This document shows positions 1 to 7,389 of a stretch of DNA of 64,000 bases, piece after piece; the stretch's first letter is position 1, and every line of letters begins with the position of its first letter. A program made the position numbers and the translations under genes. Source of the stretch: Paenibacillus wynnii (GTDB lineage: Bacteria; Bacillota; Bacilli; Paenibacillales; Paenibacillaceae); contig NZ_JQCR01000002.1 in NCBI RefSeq assembly GCF_000757885.1, positions 2,232,001-2,296,000 of the forward strand, given 5' to 3'. The notes below the pieces were generated by a model. That model was not told the origin of the DNA. It saw only the letters and a program-made list of their open reading frames with translations, and searched no databases.

Positions 1-1
1 A

Positions 2-508
2 CAGGTTATCGGACAAGTATTCGCACCTGATTATGCATCTCCTACCGCTAGTAACCTAACGACAGCAGTAAGCAACATGGAAACTGCGTATACGGATGCT
101 GCAGGACGTGCCTCTAATTTTACAGAGTTATATAGTGGAAATATCAGCGGGAAAACTCTTGTGCCTGGCGTCTATAAGTGGGGTACGGATGTCCTGATAA
201 ATTCAGGTACAGATGTTACTCTCAATGGTGGACCCAACGATGTCTGGATCTTTCAGATCGCTGGTGGACTAACACAGGCAAGCGCTACTAAGATTATTCT
301 ATCCGGTGGAGCAAAGGCGGAAAATATTTTTTGGCAGGTTGCTGATACAATGGCCATTGAAACGAGTGCTCACTTTGAGGGTATAGTTCTTGGTAAGAAA
401 GCCATCACCGTAGGGACTAATGCCTCTATAAATGGCAGATTATTGTCACAGACTGCCGTTACTTTGGATCAAAATACAATCGTAGAGCCAGCTTCTGCAT
501 CCAATTAA
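2..508 (+). CDS. DUF3494 ice-binding-like protein, C-terminal part
   Basis: The reading frame is open from base 2 and continues off the left edge, so only about the last 168 residues are visible. The text matches the DUF3494 (ice-binding-like) beta-helix family: TTAVSNMETAYTDAAGR near the start, then PGVYKW, GGPNDVWIFQIAGG, FWQV, and the closing FEGIVLGKKAITVGTNASINGR, where the alternating small, Thr and Asn residues form the helix rungs. Members are secreted or surface-attached; some bind ice and many in Gram-positive bacteria have no shown role. The first ATG in frame (base 77) is internal to the domain and is not the true start. A strong terminator follows 28 bases after the stop. Family assignment is firm; function is not. 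Confidence 0.85.
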   Translation, partial: QVIGQVFAPDYASPTASNLTTAVSNMETAYTDAAGRASNFTELYSGNISGKTLVPGVYKWGTDVLINSGTDVTLNGGPNDVWIFQIAGGLTQASATKIILSGGAKAENIFWQVADTMAIETSAHFEGIVLGKKAITVGTNASINGRLLSQTAVTLDQNTIVEPASASN

Positions 509-535
509 AAATCTTAACTGTAAATGTACTTCATA

Positions 536-590
536 TGACCCGTAAGGTGGAACCTTGAAAAAGGTGACTCTTACGGGTCATTTTTGTTTT
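536..590 (+). terminator. Rho-independent terminator
   Basis: TGACCCGTAAG (536-546) pairs perfectly with CTTACGGGTCA (570-580) and is followed by a T-rich run. It closes the DUF3494 gene. Confidence 0.85.
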
Positions 591-611
591 ATATTGTGTT
601 TACTCTAAGAA

Positions 612-1424
612 TTAGATCCTATTCTTGTCCATCCATTCAACAGTCCAATCAATTAGAGGCCTAACCTTTATGAATCGTACCTCTGCATTTCCCACTTTAT
701 GAATTTGAAGATTAGTTAAACTGTCATATTCGTTCCCTAATTTAATGAAATCCCCATCATCGACTGCTTGAGTCTTATAGGTGACCCATTCTCTCTTTCC
801 ATTCACGAACATGGCACTGCTTTCATCAGCAAAACGTTTGCTAGGGAAGTTGGCTCTGGTCTCTGCTAGATGCAATACTGTGTTTTTCTCATAACCGACT
901 CCGATCAACAGCACATATCCATCTAATTCATACAACTTATCTACAGGGGAGTTTTTTCCAAAAATATTACTTAGATCATGCTCTTGAGTTATGTATTAAG
1001 CGTGTTTCCCTACAGCAGCTATAGATCTTGCCGGGTGATCGGATCTTTGTGCACCTGGCCACTTTCTAAACATTTCTGCTACAACACCCATGCCAATTGC
1101 CGGTGTGATTTCCTTGTCATAGGCAGGCCAGTGTTCACGAATAATGGGCCACCATTCCGCAGGTTCTTCCCAGTGTACTCCGGTGGAGGGGTCGAGGTTT
1201 TTCCATGTTTGAGAAGGCATCATTAGGGTCCCCTCTTTACCTACAAGCTCCAGAAGTGACCTCACCAGTGTTTCGGCTCCCCCTACAACAAAGCCCAGGT
1301 TTTTTAATGAGGTATGTACAGATATCGTTTGCCCCTCCGCTAATCCACAGTCCTCCAACTGCTTGATCAGATTCTCCTTTGTTAGGATTACCCTGGTTTC
1401 CCCTGTTTGCTTACCTTTGGTCAT
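612..1424 (-). pseudogene. Aminoglycoside N(3)-acetyltransferase-like gene with one in-frame stop
   Basis: The two open segments, 996-1430 and 612-935, lie in the same frame and together make one protein of about 270 residues, the usual length of the AAC(3)/YokD family. The N-terminal half shows SVHTSLKNLGFVVGGAETLV, LMMPSQTW and RSDHPARSIAAVG; the C-terminal half shows VLLIGVGYEKNTVLHLAE. Between them the codon after GKHA is TAA (998-996), where a sense codon is expected, and the frame then reads on through HDLSNIFGKNSPVDKL without other damage. Enzymes of this family transfer acetyl from acetyl-CoA to the 3-amino group of 2-deoxystreptamine aminoglycosides or related substrates. The start is set at the second ATG (1424), because GGAGGG abuts the first ATG (1430). 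One base change, readthrough or a sequencing error are the options. Confidence 0.85.
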
Positions 1425-1458
1425 ATCCATCCCTCCACTTTCAATTGAAAATAAAAAA

Positions 1459-1486
1459 ACAACCTCGCTATAAATAGCGGGGTTGT
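1459..1486 (-). terminator. Attenuator terminator in the leader of the acetyltransferase gene
   Basis: On the minus strand ACAACCCCGCTA, loop TTTA, TAGCGAGGTTGT is followed by seven T residues. It lies between the promoter and the start codon, so it would stop transcription before the gene unless it is disrupted. It has one C/A mismatch. The leader ORF ends inside its second arm. Confidence 0.75.
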
Positions 1487-1509
1487 CGCTGGCATCGCCA
1501 GAGAAGCAT
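1468..1509 (-). CDS. Leader peptide of 13 residues (putative)
   Basis: ATG at 1509-1507 opens a 13-codon frame, MLLWRCQRQPRYL, that stops with TAG at 1470-1468. AAGGG lies three to four bases upstream, which is a close but possible ribosome site. The last codons and the stop fall within the loop and second arm of the terminator hairpin, so a ribosome in or stalled on this ORF would change whether the hairpin forms. This arrangement is known from ribosome-mediated attenuation of erm, cat and ABC-F resistance genes. That it works this way here is inference. Confidence 0.5.
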   Translation of the reverse strand: MLLWRCQRQPRYL

Positions 1510-1549
1510 GGCCCTTAAGTTTCTTTTCAAGAGAACTAATTTTTTATTA

Positions 1550-1578
1550 ATTATACTGATTTTGGATGATATTGGCAA
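1550..1578 (-). promoter_or_regulatory. SigA-type promoter of the acetyltransferase transcript
   Basis: On the minus strand TTGCCA (1578-1573), a 17-base spacer and TATAAT (1555-1550) make a near-consensus promoter. The transcript would begin near 1543 and carry the leader peptide and terminator. From about 1579 to 1708 I see no feature. Confidence 0.7.
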
Positions 1579-1710
1579 TCGTTTATACATCCGCGGCCTT
1601 TGGGGCTAATGAGATCAAGAAAAAATACAGCCGTTCTCCAGAATTCGAGTAAACTCATGAATCAGATAGAGGCTGTCAATCGAAAGGCTTTAACCCAATA
1701 GTTCATAGCA

Positions 1711-1748
1711 AACAGGCTCTCCGCCTAATCAGCGGGAGCCTGTTTTAA
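1711..1748. terminator. Hairpin terminator
   Basis: AACAGGCTC-CCGC (1711-1724) pairs with GCGGGAGCCTGTT (1732-1744). It ends three bases past the stop of the small minus-strand gene and carries TTTT only on the plus side, so the direction is uncertain. Confidence 0.55.
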
Positions 1749-1751
1749 TAT

Positions 1752-1949
1752 TCAATCGTATACGGACTGGTGGTTGATGTCACATTTGTTGAGGATGAAG
1801 GAGATTTGATTCTCAAGACGATTAATATTCTCTTGCATTGCCGGATCCTTTGGCTCCTGACTATTGAGGTCTTCGAGCTCCTGCTTCAGCTGGTGAAGAT
1901 CTTCGCTAGCATGTGCACAGTCGTAGTTACTTTCAAGATTCTCAAGCAT
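1752..1949 (-). CDS. Small hypothetical protein, 65 residues
   Basis: A short acidic protein with heptad-like spacing of Leu residues in LHQLKQELEDLNSQ and INRLENQISFIL, so probably one or two amphipathic helices that pair. A clear GGAGG lies nine bases before the ATG, and a hairpin follows the stop; these are the main reasons to accept it as a gene. I do not recognise the family. The opposite strand also has an open frame (1770-2027), but that frame lacks a ribosome site. Confidence 0.6.
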   Translation of the reverse strand: MLENLESNYDCAHASEDLHQLKQELEDLNSQEPKDPAMQENINRLENQISFILNKCDINHQSVYD

Positions 1950-2202
1950 GGTTGGGTACCTCCATTCTGTAAGTCGTCCTCTTTTATTATGGAGAAAACC
2001 ACTACATTTATGCAGATTATAGTTTAGGTTTGAAATTATTTATGAATTAGTGTTTTAAATCAGAAAAATATGTTTATAATTAATATAGGTTGCAGCGTTT
2101 ATGCGTCCGTTGTTTTGTTATGTCTGAAATAAATTTATTTTTTTCAATAAAGGAGGCAAAAAGGATTAGAAAAACAAAAAAAGGCACTTTTAGTTAACAT
2201 TT

Positions 2203-2236
2203 TGGTTCCGCTTTCAATTAATTGATTACGCTTTCA
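2203..2236 (+). promoter_or_regulatory. Tandem 20-bp repeat ahead of the arabinanase gene, possible cre sites
   Basis: CGCTTTCAA occurs twice exactly 20 bases apart (2209-2217 and 2229-2237), each followed by an AATTGA-type half. Read as TGGTTCCGCTTTCA and TGATTACGCTTTCA, the right half of each fits the CcpA cre consensus TGWAANCGNTNWCA perfectly while the left half has three and two mismatches. The 20-base period puts both copies on one face of the helix. They sit 30-63 bases before the start codon. The rest of 1950-2202 is AT-rich with no gene; a TATAAT at 2075 has no good -35 partner. Confidence 0.45.
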
Positions 2237-2265
2237 ACAATTGAAGATGAGAGAGGTGCACTTGA

Positions 2266-4824
2266 ATGGATAAACGTACGGTGCGTAATTTAACACTTTT
2301 TATATTGGTTCTGGTCTTATTGCTTCCTAGTACGGTTCTTGGTAAAAATGGAGATAAATCAGCGGGCCAACCTAATAATAGTAATAGCAATAAGCCTTAT
2401 CAGGATCACCAGGGAGAACCTCCGGTCTTCCAAAATGTATCGGTTCATGACCCTTCGATTGTAAAAGAGGGAGATACGTTCTATGTATTTGGCTCCCACA
2501 TTGAGGCTGCCAAGTCAACGGACTTAATGAACTGGACGCGATTCACGAATGGGTATACTACACCCGGCAATGTGATTTTCGGGGATCTTTCGAAGAACCT
2601 GGCGGGGTCTTTTGCTTGGGCGGGAGAGAATGACTCCGATAGCAAAGGCGGATTCTCCGTGTGGGCTCCAGATGTATTCTGGAATAAGGACTACATTAAT
2701 AAAGATGGGTCCAAGGGTGCTTACATGATGTATTACAGCGCCTCCTCAACGTATATGCGTTCCGACATTGGATTCGCAGTAGCCAGCAAGATTGAGGGAC
2801 CCTACACCTACGGGGACACTCTTATATATTCTGGTTTTACCAAAGAAGCAGCTTATGACAACAACAGCGTAATAAACAAGAAATGGACGAATACGAATAT
2901 TCAAAAGCTGGTGGATAACGGTACGGTGGCTGGCGCAAGACCTGAATGGTTCAATGCCAATGGATCTTTTAACAATGAGATGTTTCCCAACGCGATCGAC
3001 TCCACGCTGTTTTATGATAAGAACGGCAAGCTGTGGATGACTTACGGATCCTGGTCCGGCGGAATCTTCGTGCTTGAGATCGATAAGTCTAATGGAGAAG
3101 CCATCTATCCTGGGAAAGATGGAACAACGGCGGATGGCAGACTGATTGACCGGTATTTTGGAACCAAAATTTCCGGTGGATATTATAAATCAGGTGAGGG
3201 CCCGTACATCAGATACGATAAGAATACGGACTATTACTACTTATATGTAACCTATGGAGGGTTAGGTGCAGACGGCGGTTATAACATGAGACAGTTCCGA
3301 TCGAAGTCCCCAGATGGCCCTTATTTGGATGCACAAGGACAAAATGCAGTCCTGCCCGCAAATACGGATAATGCACTGTACGGTAACAAACTGATGGGCA
3401 ATTTTCTTTTTGACAGAAAAGTAGGTGACCCTGGTACAGGTATCGGTACGGGCTATGTCTCGCCAGGACATAACTCCGTTTATATAGATCCTGCGACAGG
3501 CCAACAGTTCCTGATCTTCCATTCACGCTTCCCGCTAACGGGTGAGATGCATGAGGTTCGGGTTCATCAAATGTTTATGAATTCGGACGGTTGGCCTGTA
3601 GTGGCCCCTTATAGATATGCTGGGGAAACATTGGATAAGGTGAACACACAGGATTTGGTGGGTGAGTATAAATTCATTCGCCATGTTAAAGACAACTCCG
3701 CTGTAATTAGAAATTCTGTAAATATTCGATTGAATAAGGATGCTACTATATCCGGTGATGCAACAGGAACGTGGGAAAAGAGTGGCAAGAACCAAGCGGT
3801 AATTACCGTAGGTGGAATCACCTATAAGGGTGTGTTTGTACGTCTTTGGGATCCAACCTCAGAGCGGTATGTAATGATATTTACAGCGCTGTCTCACGAA
3901 GGAGTATCCATCTGGGGGAGTCAAACACAGGGTAAAACAGATACGGAGGTCGTGGCTGATGTTGCCGCCGATCTTAGACTGGGAGATACCGGCAATATAA
4001 TCTCTAATCTTACACTCCCTACCGAGGGCACGTCACATACTACGATTACCTGGAAAAGCTCGAATGCCAGTGTAGTCACCGATACAGGTATCATTACTCG
4101 TCCTGAGGCAGGTGCCGAGAAGGTAACGGCTACACTTACGGCGACGATAACCAAAGGCAGTGTGACCGAGACCAAATTATTTATCATTACTGTGCTTCCT
4201 TATAAAAGTGCAGGGTTAATGGCGCAATATTCGTTTGAGGACAACTTAAATGAAGGTACGGGTCATTTCGGTGCCGGTGCTGTGACTGGAAACCGGATTG
4301 ACAATACAGGAGGCACTATCACTTACGTGGAAGGGAAGAGCGGCAAAGCATCCGTATTTAATGGAGCTTCAGGGGTTCGGTTGCCAAATGGGCTAATCTC
4401 GAGCAATACCTATTCGGTAGCTATATGGTTGAAGCCTGAGGAATTAACGAACTTCACGACAACTTTCTTTGGTGCAAGAGACACCAACAACTGGTTAAGT
4501 CTCGTTCCTAAAGGACCGATAGCCGATGAAACGATGCTGTGGTCCGGCAGCGCCCGCTGGTATGATGCGGCTACAGGCCTGACCATTAGACCTGGAGAAT
4601 GGACTCATCTGGCGTTCTCTGTGGATAACGGGGTAATTAAGGTGTACGTCAACGGCGCAGAGAAGTTTACAGGCACCAATTTCCCGAATCTCTTCACAAC
4701 TACGGATGCCAGCTTCAGTCTGGGTGTGAACTGGTGGGATATCCCTTACAAGGGTTTGATCGATGAGTTACGGATTTATGAAGGGGCCCTGTCACCTTCC
4801 GAAGTGTTGAATTTAGTGAAATAG
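2266..4824 (+). CDS. Secreted GH43 arabinan endo-1,5-alpha-L-arabinanase with LamG domain
   Basis: A secreted glycoside hydrolase family 43 enzyme predicted to cut alpha-1,5-linked arabinan of plant pectin. A signal peptide covers residues 1-26 (Leu-rich core, then STVLG). The five-blade propeller spans about residues 55-470 and keeps the catalytic set: base Asp62 in HDPS, pKa-tuning Asp245 in PNAID, and acid Glu311 in SGEGPY. A linker-like beta domain follows, then an atrophied bacterial Ig-like domain (about 565-645, with ITWKSSNASVVTDTGIITRP) and a LamG/concanavalin-like domain (about 655-850, with FNGASGVRLP and EWTHLAFSVDNG) that probably binds glycan. Bacillus Abn2 has the propeller and beta domain but no LamG. 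GAGAGGTG precedes the ATG by seven bases. Tandem cre-like boxes lie upstream, so carbon catabolite control is likely. Confidence 0.9.
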   Translation: MDKRTVRNLTLFILVLVLLLPSTVLGKNGDKSAGQPNNSNSNKPYQDHQGEPPVFQNVSVHDPSIVKEGDTFYVFGSHIEAAKSTDLMNWTRFTNGYTTPGNVIFGDLSKNLAGSFAWAGENDSDSKGGFSVWAPDVFWNKDYINKDGSKGAYMMYYSASSTYMRSDIGFAVASKIEGPYTYGDTLIYSGFTKEAAYDNNSVINKKWTNTNIQKLVDNGTVAGARPEWFNANGSFNNEMFPNAIDSTLFYDKNGKLWMTYGSWSGGIFVLEIDKSNGEAIYPGKDGTTADGRLIDRYFGTKISGGYYKSGEGPYIRYDKNTDYYYLYVTYGGLGADGGYNMRQFRSKSPDGPYLDAQGQNAVLPANTDNALYGNKLMGNFLFDRKVGDPGTGIGTGYVSPGHNSVYIDPATGQQFLIFHSRFPLTGEMHEVRVHQMFMNSDGWPVVAPYRYAGETLDKVNTQDLVGEYKFIRHVKDNSAVIRNSVNIRLNKDATISGDATGTWEKSGKNQAVITVGGITYKGVFVRLWDPTSERYVMIFTALSHEGVSIWGSQTQGKTDTEVVADVAADLRLGDTGNIISNLTLPTEGTSHTTITWKSSNASVVTDTGIITRPEAGAEKVTATLTATITKGSVTETKLFIITVLPYKSAGLMAQYSFEDNLNEGTGHFGAGAVTGNRIDNTGGTITYVEGKSGKASVFNGASGVRLPNGLISSNTYSVAIWLKPEELTNFTTTFFGARDTNNWLSLVPKGPIADETMLWSGSARWYDAATGLTIRPGEWTHLAFSVDNGVIKVYVNGAEKFTGTNFPNLFTTTDASFSLGVNWWDIPYKGLIDELRIYEGALSPSEVLNLVK

Positions 4825-4887
4825 AAGGGTAAACCGTGATCTGGATTGGTAATTTGTAATCAAGTGAATGGTTGGTGTAAGTAATAA

Positions 4888-4930
4888 ATAGAAAGAAGTC
4901 GTACGGATAACCCGTACGACTTCTTTCTAT
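4888..4930 (+). terminator. Rho-independent terminator of the arabinanase gene
   Basis: A perfect 19-bp stem: ATAGAAAGAAGTCGTACGG (4888-4906) with its complement at 4912-4930. The A-rich and T-rich ends would let it work in both directions. Confidence 0.85.
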
Positions 4931-5099
4931 TGAAACGATATGTTGAAAATTAGAATCCATGTTTAACAATTGATTGTCAGAATTCCCCCAGTTCAAAAGT
5001 GGTGGGATGAATGGCAACGGTCTTCCTTCTTTGACTAATCCAACTTAAAACGATACATTAGAAGTATTCAGTCATATTACATAAAAGGTTGTGTTATTA

Positions 5100-5498
5100 A
5101 TGGAGTTAGACTCTAATAACCATTCAGTGTTCTCACTTCATTTTCATCTTATTCTAGTCGTGAAGTATCGTAGAAATGTAATAGGCGATGAAGTATCGAA
5201 TAGGCTGAAGGAGATATTCGAGTATATTCAGCCCAATTACAATATCACCCTCCAAGAATGGAATCATGACAAGGATCATGTGCACGTTCTTATGAAGACA
5301 CATCCCAATACCGACATTTCCAAATTCCTCAACGCTTATAAAAGTGCTTCCTCTCGACTTATCAAGAAGGAATTCCCAGATATTCGTAAACAACTGTGGA
5401 AGGAGTATTTCTGGTCGAGAAGTTTTTGCCTAATAACTACGGGTGGAGCGCCTATTGATGTAATCAAAAAGTATATTGAAACTCAAGGTAAGAAATGA
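5100..5498 (+). CDS. tnpA: IS200/IS605 transposase TnpA (Y1, HUH)
   Basis: Single-strand DNA transposase of 132 residues. It carries the HUH metal site in DHVHVLMK and the attacking tyrosine in VIKKYIETQ near the C-terminus. The start MELDSNNHSVFSL matches the usual start of this family, so ATG at 5100 is preferred over the GTG three codons earlier. It joins and cuts the hairpin-marked ends of one DNA strand during lagging-strand synthesis. The tnpB gene begins nine bases after its stop. No damage to the frame or the motifs was seen, so the element may be active. Confidence 0.9.
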   Translation: MELDSNNHSVFSLHFHLILVVKYRRNVIGDEVSNRLKEIFEYIQPNYNITLQEWNHDKDHVHVLMKTHPNTDISKFLNAYKSASSRLIKKEFPDIRKQLWKEYFWSRSFCLITTGGAPIDVIKKYIETQGKK

Positions 5499-5507
5499 GG
5501 TGAAAAC

Positions 5508-6581
5508 TTGCTGAAAGCCTACAAATATCGCATCTATCCAAGCCACGAGCAACAACAATATTTAGCAAAAGTATTCGGCTGCGTTCGGTTTATCTTCAAT
5601 AGGATGCTTGCGGATAAAATCGAATACTATAAGCAAACCGGAAAGATGCTGGGCAATACTCCCGCCCCGTACAAAAAAGAGTTTGAATGGCTTAAAGAAG
5701 TGGATAGTTTGGCTTTGGCAAATGCGCAACTCCACCTAGACAAAGCCTATAAGAACTTTTTCCGTGATAAGAACGTTGGCTTCCCTAAATTCAAAAGCAA
5801 GAAGACGAACAACCATAGCTTCACAACAAATAATCAAAACGGAACCATAGCCATTGAAGATGGCCATATCAAAATTCCCAAGCTGAAGACAAAAATCAGG
5901 ATTAAGCTACATCGTCAATTCACGGGGTTAATCAAATCTTGCACCGTATCCAAAACGCCATCAGGAAAATACTTTGCTTCCGTACTGGTTGAAACAGAAA
6001 TGGCCCAACTCCCAAAATTAGATAAAAAAATCGGAGTCGATCTTGGACTTAAATCATTCGCAATCACTTCTGATGGAGATGTTATTGACAATCCAAAGCA
6101 TCTAAGAAAATCTGAAAGGAGATTAGCGAAGTTACAACGCTCGTTATCACGCAAGAAAAAAGGTTCGAATAATCGCAACAAAGCAAAAGTTAAAGTTGCC
6201 AATATGCATGAAAAAATAGCTAACCAGCGTAAAGACTTTTTACACAAAGCTTCTTCCGACATGATTAACGATAACCAAGTGATCGTCATGGAAGACTTGC
6301 GTGTAAAAAACATGATGCAGAATCACAAATTAGCTAAAGCCATTTCCGAAGTGTCGTGGGCGATGTTTAGATCCATGATCGAATACAAAGCGTTATGGTA
6401 TGGCAGGGATGTAATTATTGCTCCCAAGCATTACGCAAGCAGCCAATTATGTTCATGTTGTGGATATAAAAACGCTGAGACTAAGAAGTTAGGTGTCCGT
6501 GAGTGGACTTGTCCAGAATGTAACTCCCAACATGACAGAGACATTAACGCTGCGCAGAACTTGTTGAAACTAGCAATGTAA
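5508..6581 (+). CDS. tnpB: RNA-guided nuclease TnpB of IS605 type
   Basis: A 357-residue TnpB, ancestor-type relative of Cas12. It opens with [15 protein letters not shown] and keeps the full RuvC set: Asp178 in [10 protein letters not shown], Glu262 in VIVMEDLRV, and the Asp pair 343/345 in HDRDINAA. The zinc finger CSCCG (Cys315, Cys318) and CPEC (Cys335, Cys338) lies between them. The start is TTG behind GAGGTG, seven bases away. TnpB uses the omega RNA made from the right end of its own element to cut empty donor sites beside a TAM, which keeps the element in the genome. All catalytic residues are present, so activity is plausible. Confidence 0.9.
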   Translation: MLKAYKYRIYPSHEQQQYLAKVFGCVRFIFNRMLADKIEYYKQTGKMLGNTPAPYKKEFEWLKEVDSLALANAQLHLDKAYKNFFRDKNVGFPKFKSKKTNNHSFTTNNQNGTIAIEDGHIKIPKLKTKIRIKLHRQFTGLIKSCTVSKTPSGKYFASVLVETEMAQLPKLDKKIGVDLGLKSFAITSDGDVIDNPKHLRKSERRLAKLQRSLSRKKKGSNNRNKAKVKVANMHEKIANQRKDFLHKASSDMINDNQVIVMEDLRVKNMMQNHKLAKAISEVSWAMFRSMIEYKALWYGRDVIIAPKHYASSQLCSCCGYKNAETKKLGVREWTCPECNSQHDRDINAAQNLLKLAM

Positions 6582-6685
6582 ATTGCACTTACCGGGTTAG
6601 GGACTAGCCTATATGCTTGGGTAAACTTGGAGCAGTAGCTCTATTGACCAAGAAGCTCCCACCTCTAAGGTGGTGTGCAGTTCAC
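6540..6685 (+). ncRNA. Putative omega RNA (right-end RNA) of the IS605 element
   Basis: Overlaps the tnpB 3' end and the right end of the element, where TnpB guide RNAs are encoded. The last hairpin, CCACCT-CTA-AGGTGG (6660-6673), and the closing GTTCAC match the usual layout, and the guide would be the flanking DNA from 6686 on. The 5' limit is a guess. Confidence 0.5.
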
Positions 6686-6833
6686 TGGACTCTTGTTAAA
6701 AGATTAAATAGTATAAGGCGTTGCTTCTACCTTTTCAGCTTTTACAACAGCATCTTCCAAATTCGAACCTGACAGAGAGCTGTCTACTTCCCCAAGGTAC
6801 AATAGGATCAAATCGAGGGAAATGAGGGCGACT

Positions 6834-7319
6834 ATGACTAAGCTTATTGTGATGAAGCAAATGATGACGTTATCAGGTATTAGCACACGTACAACAAATA
6901 CCGAGGAAATGGGTTCAAACGGGCGTTTGCCACAGCTTTGGGAGGACTATTTTCAGAAAAATATCGGGGCTCAGCCTGAAGTTGTTGATCCTCATCTGAT
7001 CTATGCGCTTTATACGGACTATGAAAGTGATGCCACCGGAGCCTACACGGTTCTTATCGGGCATGAGCTAAATAACAATGGAGTCCAAGCGAAAACCCAG
7101 TTGAAACGCGCTGTCGTTCCAGAGAGCACCTATATGGTATTTACCACAAGAAAAGGACCGGGCTTCGAAGTGGTTGCTGAAGCATGGGGAGTGATTTGGG
7201 AATATTTCAACCAACCGCAAGAGGAAGAACGGAGTTACACGGGGGATTTTGAGGTCTATGATTCCCGAGATCTTGATCCGTCCAATACCGAAGTGAAGAT
7301 ATATATTGCCATTAAATAA
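6834..7319 (+). CDS. GyrI-like effector-binding domain protein
   Basis: A stand-alone small-molecule binding domain of the AraC effector-binding/GyrI-like (SOUL-type) superfamily: ISTRTTNTEEMGSNGRLPQLWEDYF at the start, then YALYTDYESDATGAYTVLIGHEL, VPESTYMVFTTRKGP and the closing EVKIYIAIK. Such proteins bind drugs, dyes or haem-like compounds and may act as sinks or sensors. The start ATG 6834 is preferred to 6822 because GAGGG lies five to six bases before it. The gene sits 150 bases after the IS605 right end, so its original promoter may have been replaced or disturbed. No DNA-binding domain is attached. Confidence 0.75.
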   Translation: MTKLIVMKQMMTLSGISTRTTNTEEMGSNGRLPQLWEDYFQKNIGAQPEVVDPHLIYALYTDYESDATGAYTVLIGHELNNNGVQAKTQLKRAVVPESTYMVFTTRKGPGFEVVAEAWGVIWEYFNQPQEEERSYTGDFEVYDSRDLDPSNTEVKIYIAIK

Positions 7320-7340
7320 CATGATAGTTGTTGATAAAGA

Positions 7341-7372
7341 AAGCCCATGAGAATTTTCTCACGGGCTTCTTG
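7341..7372 (-). terminator. Terminator of the diguanylate cyclase gene
   Basis: A 13-bp stem at 7341-7353 and 7356-7368. On the minus strand the only irregular pair becomes a G-U wobble and TTTCTTT follows, so it mainly serves the minus-strand gene, though it lies between two converging genes. Confidence 0.7.
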
Positions 7373-7389
7373 TCTATTAGTTGAGGCGA

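Larger units (their letters stand above)
4975..6685 (+). mobile_element. IS200/IS605-family insertion sequence with tnpA and tnpB
   Basis: Two genes in the same direction, a Y1 transposase and a TnpB nuclease, are flanked by imperfect subterminal hairpins rather than inverted repeats, as expected for this family. Left: CCCCCA (4985-4990), loop GTTCAAAAG, TGG-T-GGG (5000-5006). Right: CCACCT-CTA-AGGTGG just before GTTCAC (to 6685). A TTGAT pentamer at 4970-4974 is ten bases before the left hairpin and could be the target and TAM sequence, as in ISDra2-like elements. There is no target duplication, which fits single-strand transposition. The outer ends are estimates (plus or minus 15 bases). 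Both proteins look intact. Confidence 0.75.

Noticed and set aside
1459..1543. T-box or metabolite riboswitch in the acetyltransferase leader
   Set aside because: No T-box sequence or known aptamer core; the nested leader ORF and terminator explain the region better.
1770..2027. Plus-strand frame of 85 residues opposite the small 1752-1949 gene
   Set aside because: The minus-strand gene has a clear GGAGG and a following hairpin, the plus-strand frame has neither.
4715..5017. Minus-strand frame of 100 residues spanning the arabinanase terminator
   Set aside because: It runs through a perfect terminator stem and the end of another gene; no ribosome site.
6704..6886. Minus-strand frame of 60 residues with a hydrophobic middle, just right of the IS605 element
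   Set aside because: No ribosome site, overlaps the start of the effector-binding gene, and composition reflects the opposite strand.
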